NCBI GenBank assembly: GCA_024036415.1
Contig: JAMWET010005033.1
Span: 275,501 to 339,500, forward strand
DNA: 64,000 bases
Origin: Prochilodus magdalenae
Lineage: Eukaryota > Chordata > Actinopteri > Characiformes > Prochilodontidae
Reading direction: 5' to 3'
Numbering within the stretch: position 1 is the first letter of the stretch; each line of letters opens with the position of its first letter. Position numbers and translations under genes: made by a program. Positions 1 to 10,444 of this stretch are shown in pieces. Below the pieces are notes generated by a model that was given only the letters and a program-made list of their open reading frames with translations, did no database searches and was not told the DNA's origin.

Positions 1-1
1 C

Positions 2-649
2 ACTGGCTGGCCTGCCACCTGCACTGGTGCAGAGAGGAGTGGAGGTATTTTTCCTCAGGTTTCTTTGCAGTACCAGTCTTTTATAACATATTAGGCAGAG
101 TTTATTGACAATAAATAAATTGTAGTACCAAGCCTGGAAAGTAGAAAAAGAACAGTATTGTATTTGTGAAAAATATATGTATGTTTTTTTATATATATAT
201 ATATTTTTTTTTTCTGTGCAGGTATCAGATTTGTATAGAACAGGAAGGACCATCAAAAGGATTGACCATACCTCAAGTGATGAAGAGATGAAAAGGTTTC
301 ATGGATTTTTTTTAATTCTTCAGATGTATTTGTGTCTGTTTACTAATGTAGAAAGTCATTCATAGAAAGATCACTAATGTATTTCTGTTATATTATCAGG
401 GCTAAACTTCTTCCATTTGTTGGCTGCTGAAATGAAATTAGCTTCAACGTTATTTTATCAGTTTGACCATGCATGCTGGGACTCATTGCTGAATAGCATT
501 GCAACTGTTTTTTATTTGTCTCAACTGTTTTTTCCAGATATGAAAGAGTGGTAGAGAAGTTCCTCGCCCTTGATCTGGATGACCCCTCAGTGGATTTACA
601 GAGCTATATGAAAAATGAGCTGCTGCCAACTGCTGGTGAAACATTGTGA
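2..649 (+). CDS. 3' exons of an unidentified protein-coding gene (partial)
   Basis: Two exons are well supported and a third is likely. Exon B (222-295) follows a pyrimidine-rich tract ending in CAG and ends AAAAG/gtttc. Exon C (538-649) follows ttttttccag and runs to a TGA at 647-649. Joined, they read continuously: exon B enters at phase 0, its last two bases plus the first base of exon C make an Arg codon, and exon C adds about 36 residues ending ...PTAGETL. A possible earlier exon A (2-58) is open in the matching frame and ends CAG/gtttct at phase 0. The visible C-terminus is acidic and charged (motifs such as RTGRTIKRIDH and LDLDDPSVDL), with no signal peptide or membrane segment. I do not recognise the family. 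ATTAAA at 680-685 is a plausible polyadenylation signal. The gene points toward the opsin on the same strand and begins outside the window. Confidence 0.55.
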
Positions 650-1775
650 TGAAAGCAGTGCTGTTAGTTAGTGTTACAAATTAAAGTTTCTCCATACTCC
701 TACTCATACTCTCATACTCACTCCTGTTGGAAATATTATCCCTTACCAAGAGAAGAAAGCTTGAGACAGCAGGGTCTGCAGAAATGATTATTAATTAAGT
801 TACTTATTACACATTATTATATGCACAGTCACACAATCTTAACCTGGCTATAGTTTACGTCATTTATGTTTTTGTTTTTTTTTACAGTTGATATACAGTT
901 GATTATAACTGATCCATCTCTTGTGTAGTAGCACAAAACTGATTTACATCCTTGTGTTTGAACCCTTACAGTTGACTCACTTTATTTTTTGCCTCAAAGT
1001 TCTGTTTACTTTTGCATTCCCAAGGACCCATTTCACTGCAGTGTTGGCATGTGTTATCAGTCGTTTGCGTCTCTCTGCAATTTCAAATAAGGACAGAGTT
1101 AACTAGAAAATAACTACAACTATAAAAAGGAAAGAAAATATACAAGACTCAGAAATTAGTATTATAGCTATAATCGTTGCTCTATGTAACCCTTTATGCT
1201 GTATTTGAATTGCCTAAATAAATTCATTTCCGCATATTTCTCAGTTTACACTTTTATAAACATATGGTTATGTGTACGTCTATGGAAATGTGTATAGCTT
1301 CTATGGGAATGCCTGGGGTGTGAAGTTATTTCATATATAAGTATGCTTTAGAGGGTGGAGCTGATTTCATGGAGGAGTTAATGCTAATATGTTCTCACAA
1401 ATCCCCTGGCATGACATTAAACAGAAGCAGCTGCATTATTGCAGTTTATTAAATCGATTAAGTTCTTGAGCCAACTAAAAGCTTCTCTGCTAATGTGAAA
1501 CTGTTTGTTTTATACTCCTGAAGCCCCAAAGTCCTGCTTTATAGAGATGAATGGACTGTTTGCATGCTGTGGCACTAACCTTTTGTTCCCCTGTTCTAAA
1601 AGGCCAGTGCTTAAAAGTCTCCTCTGTTTGTTACAGCATTGCCACGGACATCCAAGTGTTTGTGACTGAATGATTGATCTCATGAAAGACCCTCTTATAT
1701 AGACCACCAGAACGATGAGGTCAAAGCCATTAGAAGCTTGTTTTAGGTGATGAAATTCCAGCTAACTGAAGCATC

Positions 1776-1947
1776 TTAAGCTACCTCAAGGTGAGAGTGC
1801 CAGAGAGTGTCAAGCCTAATTGAATTGGTTTAGAGCAATCAAGTTCTCCAGTTACCCGAGCAGCCCTGATCCACAATGCTAAATTGGCCAGAGTAAAAGT
1901 ACGAACAGACTGAACTCTAAATCTGGCTGCTTGAACGTGAACAGACA
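1776..1947. repeat. Local duplication, copy 1
   Basis: Similar by eye to 2851-3021. Both contain, in order, 'gagtgtcaag/gagtgtcaga', 'aattgaattggtt/aattgagttggtt', 'ccctgatccacaatg/ccctaatccacaatg' and 'cagactgaactctaaatctgg'. The copies are direct, about 1.07 kb apart, and differ by substitutions and small gaps. Confidence 0.6.
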
Positions 1948-2850
1948 CATTAAAACCTTATACCACTCTTGCTCACGCAGGAGAACTTCAGAAACAGTGT
2001 CTAATATGTAGATACAGAGAAATAAACCTCTTTATGCTTACTCATCTTGGGCACAGCCTTTTTTCTTCCATAAGTACAGATTTTTCACCTTTTCGATGAA
2101 TGGTATTTCATGAAATTAGCATAGTTGAGTGTTTTTCCTTGTGTAATGGAGTGCTTGTAGGCTTTTAACATTGTTAAATCACGTTTAAAGATGATGAGTT
2201 ATTCATAAGCACCTATGTAGACTAAGAGTCGTGGGTTTGCTAGGCCAACAAGGTCAAGACATTCAAAACTCGATTTATCATGTATGGTGAAACAGCAACA
2301 TAACAGCAGTTTTTTTATTTAGTAAATTATTTAGTAGTCTGGTGAGAGAGTGGGAGTATTGGTTAAACTATAGGAGTAAACTGTATCTTAGTCTACAATA
2401 TGCATTTAATATCAGATTGAATCAGATCTGATTGGCATTGAATATATTTTGTGCTAAATCTAACAGCATAGAGCAAAAGATGATTTATTATATACAGTAG
2501 TTTAGTTATAGTCTATAGTATATAGTATAATATATACTCTAGTTATATAGTATAGTTTATTTTGTCATTTATTTTTTTTGTGTGCAGAATTTATTGCCCA
2601 GCTTTTGAGTTTGTTTTTTTTTTCAAAGAAAAACAGGGATCCACGAATGAGCTTGAACTTGATTGTTCATTTCAAGTGAGAACCTTGTATTATAGTTGTT
2701 GTCCGTGATTCATTTTGAGTGAGAACCTTGTAATATGGATGTAAATCATATTGTAATTAAAACTTACTACTGAATATGCAAATCAGCAACAAAATTCACT
2801 TTGGAGGCTTGTCTTGGATAATTAACTGCCAGGCCAGTTTACCCTGAATA

Positions 2851-3021
2851 GAGGTTAAGAGGTGTCCTATGAGTGTGCCAAAGAGTGTCAGATCTGTATG
2901 GCTGTAATCCACATAATTGAGTTGGTTAGATCAAGTTTTCCAATTAAGAAGCCCTAATCCACAATGACCAGAACAGATGCCAAGTTGAGGACAGACTGAA
3001 CTCTAAATCTGGCCGCTTCAA
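2851..3021. repeat. Local duplication, copy 2
   Basis: Direct-repeat partner of 1776-1947, sharing the exact block cagactgaactctaaatctgg followed by a near-identical gcttcaag/gcttgaac. It could be two fragments of a dispersed family rather than a true local duplication. Confidence 0.6.
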
Positions 3022-3695
3022 GACTTTAAAAGAGGCGTTTGGAAGTCCAAAGCATTCATTGTTCCTGCAGCTGTGAGATGAGCAAGATGAGGCTCTCCAT
3101 CTATTGGTACTTGTGCAGACAGGTTGATGCAAACTCCTTGCCTTCAGCACCAGTGCTCATTCAAGACTCAGAGAATTTGTCTACATAATTTATCATTTGG
3201 TAAGTATTAAAGATTTGTGTTCAAAGTGAAATGCTTTCTTTGTTAATTTTGTCTAATGCAGAAAGTATAAGTGCCTTAAAAAATCAAAAATGTACCATTA
3301 CACTAATTCTATGAACATTCCTTTTGCTCACTAGTGTTTAACTGCCTTTGTTTTCTAGCACTGTATGCTTCTCGGCTAGATCATCAGCACCACCTCTGTG
3401 AACCACGCCTCCATTGATGGAAATAAAGTTCAAACCATTGAACAGCTTTAAATGCCACAGGCTGCTGTGTGGTAGTGGAGCATAAACCCTGGACCCAATG
3501 AGAATTTGTTTACTTGATTACTTTTTCAGTTATAGCTGGGAGCTCACAGCACAGCTAGGAACCCCTGTAGGCAATGCACACTAGTCAACAGTTCTATTGA
3601 TTGGTGCGCTCTCAAGAGTTTGGGCATATTGAAAAGACACACTTGAGGTGAAAATGCAATTCTTAGAATTATTTAGCTTGAGCACTAAGAACTAA

Positions 3696-3741
3696 CTATA
3701 TACCATACTATACTATACCATACTATACTATACTATACTAC
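3696..3741. repeat. TATAC microsatellite
   Basis: Imperfect tandem units of tatac/taccatac make up this tract, which grades into AT-rich alternating sequence to about 3760. Confidence 0.7.
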
Positions 3742-5349
3742 GTATATGATATACTATATATGACGACATATCTACAAGGTAAGCACTTTACATTCCACAT
3801 TGATATTGTATTGCCATTTGTGCCCTTGTTTTCTGCATTTCTGTGTAGAGTTGAAGAGTCAAAGTTTATATTACTTTGAAAAAAAAAAAGATTTATGATT
3901 TTTATAATCAATAAAACCAGTAGGTTTCTGTAGCAGACATCCTGTGAGCTGTTGGTACGCTCTGTTAAGCCCTGGCAGTCGCGTGATCCTTCCTAATCTG
4001 AGACATTTGATTGTGCATAGTCAAATAGAATCATTGCACTCTGCAGTGACTGTGTATGTGTAAACTGCAGCTGCTCACCTGATCGAAGCATGTCTGCTGT
4101 GGCGAGGACAAGGTAAGGAAGAAGGATGCAAGTGCAAACCTTGAATATTAGCAATTTAGAACAAAACCAAAGAAACCAAAGACAGTAGTATAGTAAGAAA
4201 CAAGTCACTACTAAGCACTGGAAACAGATACAAAAACAACCGACATGGAGACAAACGGGGACAAGGCTAGACGTGGCGTCTGCATAGACAGTGTATTAGT
4301 TTAATTTAGCTTTTATTTTTTAAATTACCCCTTTGTTGCCTATATTTTGTGCAATTGTTTGTCGAATGGCTGATTTCACCTACTGAGGTTTACAGTCATG
4401 AAGAATGTAAGAGGCTAAATAAAATACATGCCATATCTTATATGACAGTTTCTTTGTTCCTATTGGAAATATTTAAGGGTCTGCTTCAGAGGGTTTGTTT
4501 AATAATAAAGGTAAGAGTATGCTACGCCATACCAATGTTCTGTCTTATCTGCACACAACCCCAAAAGGAAATGTAATCTGTGGGTTTAAGTAGCCCTAAC
4601 ACTTACTAATTGCCAAAGCCACTCAGACGGGAAAGGCTTTTTGTCTTGACGACACTGCTGGTTGTTTCAACAGCATTTTAAATCCCACTGACAGATGAGG
4701 TCAAGTGTTAAATCGTAAGAGTCACTTTAGGTCAACAGGATTGGACTGGAGAGCAGTGGCACAAGGTAGTACAAACTGAAGGACATTGTAAAGGTAAGCT
4801 GTGTCAAAATGTGGATATTTAAATCTGTCAATTTCTGGCAACACATGCAAAAAACAAACCTGCAGTATAAACGGGAAGAAACTGCCTCTTGGCCTTGTGT
4901 CCTTGTCGGCTGGACTAGTGTGTGGCATATTTACTGTTGCTGGGCAGTCATGGGAGGGCCAGACTCCCATGAGCCTGCTTTCACAGTGCATGATGTTTTG
5001 TATTACAGCAAATTGTTAAAAAAACAATGTGAAACCAAAAGTACACATTGTTTTTATGACTAGTAGTTTTAATAGGCACTTTTGAAAATTATATTTAAAC
5101 TACAACATGCTATATATTGACATTGCCTACACTTATTTATCTGTTTTAGGAATTAAAATAAAGTATATGAATATATTACCAAAGTAATATATACCAAAGT
5201 TTCAACTTCATGAGAGAAGTTGAAAATCCCTCAAATCTCTGCTTAGAAGCTAAACAGTTGCTTGTCATGTTTCACACCTTCTAATGAAGCTCCATCAGCT
5301 TAGCCCTCAATCTGCCACCTCTCTGCATCCTTCCTGATCACTCCTCCAC

Positions 5350-5382
5350 TAATCCTCTCAAGTCCCTTAATCAAGGTATAAA
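5350..5382 (+). promoter_or_regulatory. Opsin core promoter with CRX/OTX-type sites and TATA box
   Basis: TAATCC at 5350-5355 matches the CRX/OTX core used by photoreceptor genes, and a second TAATC-containing site (CTTAATC) lies at 5366-5372. A TATAAA at 5377-5382 sits 92 bases before the ATG. Transcription would therefore start near 5405-5415 with a short 5' UTR. The spacing of OTX-type sites just upstream of TATA is typical of vertebrate opsin promoters. The sites are seen in the sequence; their use is inferred. Confidence 0.6.
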
Positions 5383-5473
5383 TGCTGGAGGACTCGAGAG
5401 GTGGCGCAAAAAGGCTAGGAGAAAGCAGAGAACACTTCTTTTAGGGTTTGCTGGTACACTGCCAACTCCAGAC

Positions 5474-5843
5474 ATGTCAGGTCTGCATGGTTTTGAGGGT
5501 GAGAACTTTTACATCCCTTTGCATAACCGCACAGGGCTTGTACGTGATCCGTTTTTGTACGAACAGTACTATTTAGCAGAACCATGGCAGTTTAAATTGC
5601 TGGCTTGCTACATGTTTTTTCTGATATGTTTTGGTTTCCCCATCAACGGCTTGACCCTTTTTGTCACGGCCCAACACAAGAAGCTAAGACAGCCACTTAA
5701 TTTCATTCTGGTCAACCTGGCCGTGGCTGGCATGATCATGGTCTGCTTTGGATTTACCATCACCATCACCTCAGCAGTCAACGGCTACTTTTACTTTGGA
5801 CCCAAGGGATGCGCCATTGAGGGTTTCATGGCCACACTTGGAG
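5474..5843 (+). CDS. rh2: RH2 opsin exon 1
   Basis: Encodes residues 1-123 plus one base of codon 124: extracellular N-terminus with one N-glycosylation sequon (HNRT, N18), TM1, TM2 and the start of TM3 with C113 and the counterion E116. The ATG is the first in frame after the promoter, and the following residues align with opsins from NFYIP onward. The donor is GGAG/gtgagc. Confidence 0.93.
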
Positions 5844-8514
5844 GTGAGCATTGACACAGAGTATACATACCTGAAAGCATGTTGTTGCTCTTCAGTGTTA
5901 ACTACATCAACTTTAATTATGACATATTTTCCTCAGGTGAAGTGGCTCTCTGGTCATTAGTGGTGCTGGCCATTGAGAGATACATTGTGGTCTGCAAGCC
6001 CATGGGAAGCTTCAAATTCTCTTCCTCCCATGCACTAGGCGGGATTGCTTTCACCTGGCTCATGGCACTTAGCTGTGCTGGACCCCCTCTTTTTGGATGG
6101 TCCAGGTAAGTCTTGCAATCCCAAATGGAATGGAACCAAGAAAGAAGAATTTTTTACTTTACTCTTAAAAATAAACATGCTACTGTAGGTTCTTCAGAGT
6201 GATGCCATAGAACAGTGGTTTTCACAACATTAGTCCTTTAGAACCCACCTGTCCTACATATATTAGTATATACCCAGCTAATTATACACTACTAAAGTTA
6301 AAGATTTTCCCTATAAACATACGGGCGATTGATTTAAAACATTACAGTTATTCAAAAATATTCGGCTATTTAAATCTACTCTGCTGAATAACCAGGTACA
6401 TTCCTGAGGGGCTGCAATGCTCGTGCGGACCAGACTACTACACACTCAACCCTAAATACAACAACGAATCCTACGTCATCTATATGTTCGTCTGTCACTT
6501 CATTCTCCCCGTCACCGTCATCTTCTTCACTTATGGACGGCTCGTGTGCACAGTCAAAGCGGTGAGACTACAAACTGGCTTAACGTCATATTGGTTATTT
6601 TTGCACTGTGATTTGTCTTTATTCATTTTGTTTTAATACTTTGAATATTTTTAATATTAGTATTTATTTTATTGATTCCTTTTCTCAGAGACAGATTAAA
6701 CTGATGGCTGTCCAGCGGTCACTGTACTATATTACTATAGACATAAAATGATTCTAACAGTCTCTAACTGTTTCTACCAGTTCGCTGTAACAATTTATCA
6801 TCCAAAAACCATCAGCTATAGATGAATTATTAAAGTAATTAACAATGCTGTTTAACATTGAGAAATATACATCGAATTAAATACATATTTAAAATAATTG
6901 TAACAAGAATAGTACTGAAAATAAATATATTTACGTTTACTGTTTGTTTTCATTGTACAGCTTCTATTAACACTGTATAGATTATCATTAGATAATAGTT
7001 ATTAATATGACAAGTAATTTAAAACTTTTTTAACTTCTACTTATTAGGATTTATCACTAGTAGCAGTGGTACAAGTAAAAGTGGTATTAAAGGTAGTAGA
7101 TGTAGTTTGAAGAAGTAAAAGTAGTGATAGTAGTAGAAGTATTTTTGTCATTACACCAACATTCAAGTGTATTATCCACATGACCTTGAATTAACAACAC
7201 TGATCACAACGTTCTTTCCAGGCTGCAGCAGCTCAACAGGACTCTGCCTCCACTCAGAAAGCTGAGAAGGAAGTGACACGTATGGTTATCCTGATGGTAG
7301 TGGGCTTTCTGGTGGCCTGGACCCCTTATGCTAGCGTTGCTGCCTGGATCTTTTTTAACAAGGGTGCTGCCTTCACGGCCCAGTTCATGGCTATTCCTGC
7401 CTTCTTCTCCAAAAGCTCAGCTCTCTTTAACCCCATCATATATGTCCTGCTGAACAAACAGGTCAGCCAATCATTCATCATTACAATATAGAGACTTTCC
7501 GGGATTTTATTAAATTTTAACTAATTTCTAGCTGCTGTATTTGTAAGATACAGTCACTTGCCAGGAACAATCCTGAAACATATTTACCTGAAGAGAACCT
7601 CCAAGGCTAGTGGGAGCAGTTTCTTACGGTCACTGTCTAGGAACAATAATCTAAATGAGATTTCGGTCTGATTGCAGCTGAAGTACAGTCGTGTTTCTAG
7701 AGACGTTGGAAAATAAAAATGAAAACAGAATACAATGATGTCCAAATAATTTAAACCCAAATATATATTGAAAATAGTACAAATCCATATCAAATCTTGA
7801 AACTGAGAAAATGATTTGTTTTCTGTTATACCCATTTTCAATTTGATGCCAACAATACAAAATACTGGGACATGGTCTTGTTTATTACTGTGCTGCATTG
7901 TCTCACACTGTAAGCCTTTGGGAACCAAGGGGACCAATCACTGTAGTTTTGAAAGTAAAGTTTTCCCATTATTGTTTGATATAGGATTTCAGCTTCTCAA
8001 CAGATCCCAGTCTCATTGTTGTCATTCCAGACCTGTACCAGTCTTTTGTTGTCCCTGTTGCATTGTTTTGGAAATTTACTAGTGTCAAATTCAAAACGGT
8101 CACATATTTTTCACAAACCAATTCATTTTTTTCAGTTTTGGGTTTTCATATGCTGTGTTTGTACAGTTTTCAATTAAATTTAGGGTTTAAATGATTGCAT
8201 TCTCTTTTTTAACATTTTGCACAGCATTCCAACATTTTAGAAACAGGGATGTAGCTGTCCAGTAGTTTCCATTAATATTTTCCTATTTAAGTCTGACATG
8301 CTGTTATAGTTTCTTTTAATTTTCATCATACCTTAAATAAAACGTTAAAGTGAAGGAATGAAATCTAAACGCTCCATATTTGTGTCCTGTATTTCCTTTG
8401 TAGTTCCGTAACTGCATGCTGACAACAGTGTTCTGTGGCAAGAACCCCATGGGGGATGAGGAGTCCTCAACAGTGTCTGCCAAAACCGAAGTGTCCAGCG
8501 TGTCCCCAGCATAG
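5474..8514 (+). CDS. rh2: RH2 class green-sensitive cone opsin, complete five-exon gene
   Basis: This encodes a 351-residue visual pigment, a class A GPCR that binds 11-cis-retinal in cone outer segments and activates cone transducin. Exons are 5474-5843, 5937-6105, 6396-6561, 7222-7461 and 8404-8514 (370, 169, 166, 240 and 111 bases); exons 2-4 have exactly the lengths usual for vertebrate RH1/RH2 opsins, and all junctions are GT/AG. Residue numbers are bovine plus 3. Present are the Schiff-base lysine K299 (bovine 296), counterion E116 (113), disulfide cysteines C113 and C190 (110, 187), the ERY motif, NPIIY, one palmitoylation-type Cys near the C-terminus, and a Ser/Thr-rich tail ending VSSVSPA, typical of RH2. 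Gly at bovine site 83 also fits RH2 rather than rod opsin. Glu occupies site 122. The N-terminus is three residues longer than bovine rhodopsin and lacks the N2 glycosylation sequon. Rod opsin of most teleosts is intronless, another argument for RH2. The symbol is the class name. Confidence 0.95.
5937..6105 (+). CDS. rh2: RH2 opsin exon 2
   Basis: Encodes the rest of TM3, with Glu at the site equivalent to bovine 122 and the ERY motif, then intracellular loop 2 and TM4, ending at GWSR. Acceptor cctcag, donor CCAG/gtaagt. Intron 1 is only 93 bases. Confidence 0.93.
6163..6218 (+). repeat. Short nonautonomous element fragment in opsin intron 2
   Basis: The block 'ctcttaaaaataaacatgct' followed by 'ggttcttcagagtgatgcca' resembles a common teleost repeat built from 'ggttctt' and 'gatgccatagaa' modules. 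Related fragments lie at 23501-23640, 24675-24720 and 30985-31080. The family assignment is from memory of fish repeats. Confidence 0.45.
6396..6561 (+). CDS. rh2: RH2 opsin exon 3
   Basis: Encodes extracellular loop 2 ([11 protein letters not shown], with the disulfide Cys equivalent to bovine 187), an NES sequon in the loop and TM5, ending TVKA at phase 0. Acceptor accag, donor GCG/gtgaga. Confidence 0.93.
7222..7461 (+). CDS. rh2: RH2 opsin exon 4
   Basis: Encodes intracellular loop 3 ([21 protein letters not shown]), TM6, extracellular loop 3 and TM7 with the retinal-binding lysine in FFSKSS and the NPIIY motif, ending at LLNKQ. It is exactly 80 codons, as in other RH2 genes. Acceptor tttccag, donor CAG/gtcagc. 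Confidence 0.93.
7686..8254. mobile_element. Deletion derivative of a Tc1-like element in opsin intron 4
   Basis: The left end (tacagtcgtgtttctagaga... then 'aaaacagaatacaatgat') and right end (gcattctc...'cacagcattccaacatttta'...gggatgtag) resemble the two ends of a teleost Tc1-like family that also occurs at 27590, 34881 and 40330. No transposase-coding middle remains. It accounts for most of this 942-base intron. Confidence 0.5.
8404..8514 (+). CDS. rh2: RH2 opsin exon 5
   Basis: Encodes helix 8 and the cytoplasmic tail, from FRNCMLTT through [10 protein letters not shown] to VSSVSPA and TAG. The Ser/Thr residues are potential opsin-kinase sites. Only one Cys stands at the palmitoylation position (FC rather than the CC of bovine rhodopsin). 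Confidence 0.93.
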   Translation, partial: FRNCMLTTVFCGKNPMGDEESSTVSAKTEVSSVSPA

Positions 8515-8885
8515 AGGGCCCTCTCTCTTTCCAGATGCAATCTCAGAGCTCACGGATCTCTCGAAACTTGGTTTGCACTTCATTATTGCTGTTGTGGACA
8601 TCTCAACACGAGAGTGTACAGTAGGGTCGACACAGGGCGTTCCTTTTTTACTGTTTGTATTTTCAAAGCTTTAATGCGCATTACAGTTTTTTGCTTACTC
8701 CAAAGGACAGCTCACCGCTCAGGATCTCAGTGCTTGCTCAGTGTCACTCTGTTTCGATCATTTCTATTCTTTCTCACATGTACCATTTTGCTGTTGAAGT
8801 CATTATATATTTTTATATCTACGAAGCATTAAAAAGACAAAAAAAAGAGACTGTATGAAAGTAATAAACACTGCATTTTAAAAGG
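8515..8885 (+). promoter_or_regulatory. Opsin 3' UTR with polyadenylation signal
   Basis: AATAAA at 8863-8868, about 350 bases after the stop, is followed by a short T/GT-rich stretch (gtaaccctgtttgactgtgt). This is the most likely cleavage region. An ATTAAA at about 8828 is an alternative. Confidence 0.6.
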
Positions 8886-8889
8886 ATAT

Positions 8890-9760
8890 GTAACCCTGTT
8901 TGACTGTGTACTGCTTTTGTTCATGATGGATTAAGATACAAAATGTATACAGTATTTTAACATAAGGAAGTATATGCTGTACAGACCAATACTAAATATG
9001 CAAAGCCTCAAACAACTTAAGTTTCCCCGCTTGTAAAGGAAGGCTTCCCACAGTGCTTTGTCTGTGCAGCAGTCCATTCATATCTGTGGCTTTAGACGCA
9101 AAAGCTAACAAACCAGACAACCTCAAATATGTAATCACTACATCCGTAAATAAGGATCTCTGACATATTTGAACTTTTACTATAAGGTTAATTTGAACCC
9201 AGAATGCTCTACTTTACAGAAAGCTGTACACAACAGACTATGATTACTTCTCATCAATGAAAATTAGTGGATAACTATGCACAGAACACTCCATTAATGT
9301 TTTTAGTCGTACATGTTATATTTCTATAGCAATGTAAGCTACTTTGGAAAGCTATACATAACTGAGCATTTAGTTGTGAAATGAGTTTACACATGAAATG
9401 GTTCCAAGCTTTATTTTTTTCAGGCTGAGCATAAGGTGTCTCCTTTGGCCAACACCAGTTTTACGTTACAAAGCACTAAAAAAAGATTTTTATTCGGTCA
9501 TGCTGGGTGATTGGAAGCCCACCTTCTCTTTTTGTAACAAAGAGAATCTCAGTTGGACCCCAATTACTTTTCATTTCCAATTAGCTTTAATTATGAATGG
9601 CTACCAGCCAAACTGTAGCTCCTTAAAACGACTCTACATCGCAGTGTGAATACAGTCTTGTTTAACACAGCCTCTTAATAGCCAGCTTAGAATAATTACC
9701 AATTCAGAATTCTTTATTTTGAAGTAATTCCATGTTCTTACAAGTGATCTCATGGGAGAG
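8890..9760. other. Intergenic, nothing recognised
   Basis: AT-rich sequence without a supportable gene or a repeat I can name. Confidence 0.5.
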
Positions 9761-9762
9761 TA

Positions 9763-10441
9763 GTTTACATTTACATTTACATTTAAGGTATTTAGCAGAC
9801 GCTCTTATCCAGAGCGACTTACAACCGTGCTTAGTGTTCCATTGGATAATATTCCAGCTAGTAGGAAGTTTAGAGCCTAAAACTCACCATGAGCTCAGAC
9901 ACTGCCCGAACAGGGGCCAGTGCTGGTACCTAGAGATTAATACACTGACATAGAGCAAGTAAACCATTACCTGGCAACCCCAGCCCAGTGCTCATTCCTA
10001 TAGAGGAGAAAAGGTTGTTATTAGTGCAACACAATACACATTGACAAAGGTCGTTATAATTGACACCTCTACTAGAGCTCACTCACTTAAGTGCATTACG
10101 AAGAGATGGGTCTTCAGTCTGCGTTTGAAGACTGCGAGAGACTCTGCTGTTCTGACTCCCAGTGGGAGTTCATTCCACCATCTGGGGGCCAGGACAGAGA
10201 AGAGTCTGGACGCTTGTCTTCCATGTGTCCTCAGGGATGGTGGTTCGAGATGAGCTGTACTTGAAGCACGAAGTGCTCGAGGTACAGCTCGACTTTTCAC
10301 CATTGCCATAAGGTAGAAAGGCGCTGGTCCATTCTTGGCTTTGTAGGCCAGCATCAGAGTTTTAAATCTGATGTGGGCAACAACAGGAAGCCAATGAAGG
10401 GAGCGCAGCAGTGGAGTGACGTGACTAAAACCAAACAGCCT
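9763..10441 (-). mobile_element. L2-type LINE, 5'-truncated 3' end, antisense
   Basis: On the minus strand the C-terminal part of a reverse transcriptase is open from about 10441 to 10079. It includes the motif series HVTPLLRSLHWLPV, MLAYKAKNGPAP and WWNELPLGVRTAESLAVFKRRLKTHLF, characteristic of L2-clade LINEs. After the stop, about 300 bases of 3' UTR lead to a conserved tail hairpin and TGTAAA-type terminal repeats (9763-9786 on the + strand as ttacat units). The 5' part is missing, as expected from incomplete reverse transcription. The ORF fragment lacks frameshifts, suggesting a fairly young copy, but it is not functional. Confidence 0.85.
9800..9816 (-). other. LINE 3'-tail stem-loop
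   Basis: In the minus-strand sense the sequence is CGCTCT-GGATA-AGAGCG: a perfect 6-bp stem with a GGATA loop. This matches the 3'-tail hairpin described for the eel UnaL2 family, which is recognised by the element's own reverse transcriptase. SINEs borrow the same tail. Confidence 0.8.
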
Positions 10442-10444
10442 GGA

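Larger units (their letters stand above)
650..5340. other. Intergenic region between the upstream gene and the opsin
   Basis: I see no supportable gene here. It holds a possible poly(A) signal just after the upstream gene, a diverged local duplication (1776-1947 and 2851-3021), a short TATAC tract near 3696-3741, and otherwise AT-rich sequence. The small ORFs in it carry no recognisable domain. Confidence 0.6.

Noticed and set aside
5474..8514. Rod opsin (RH1) or SWS2 as identity for the opsin
   Set aside because: Introns at all four canonical sites, Gly at site 83 and the VSSVSPA tail favour RH2; SWS2 has a different N-terminus and loop sequences.
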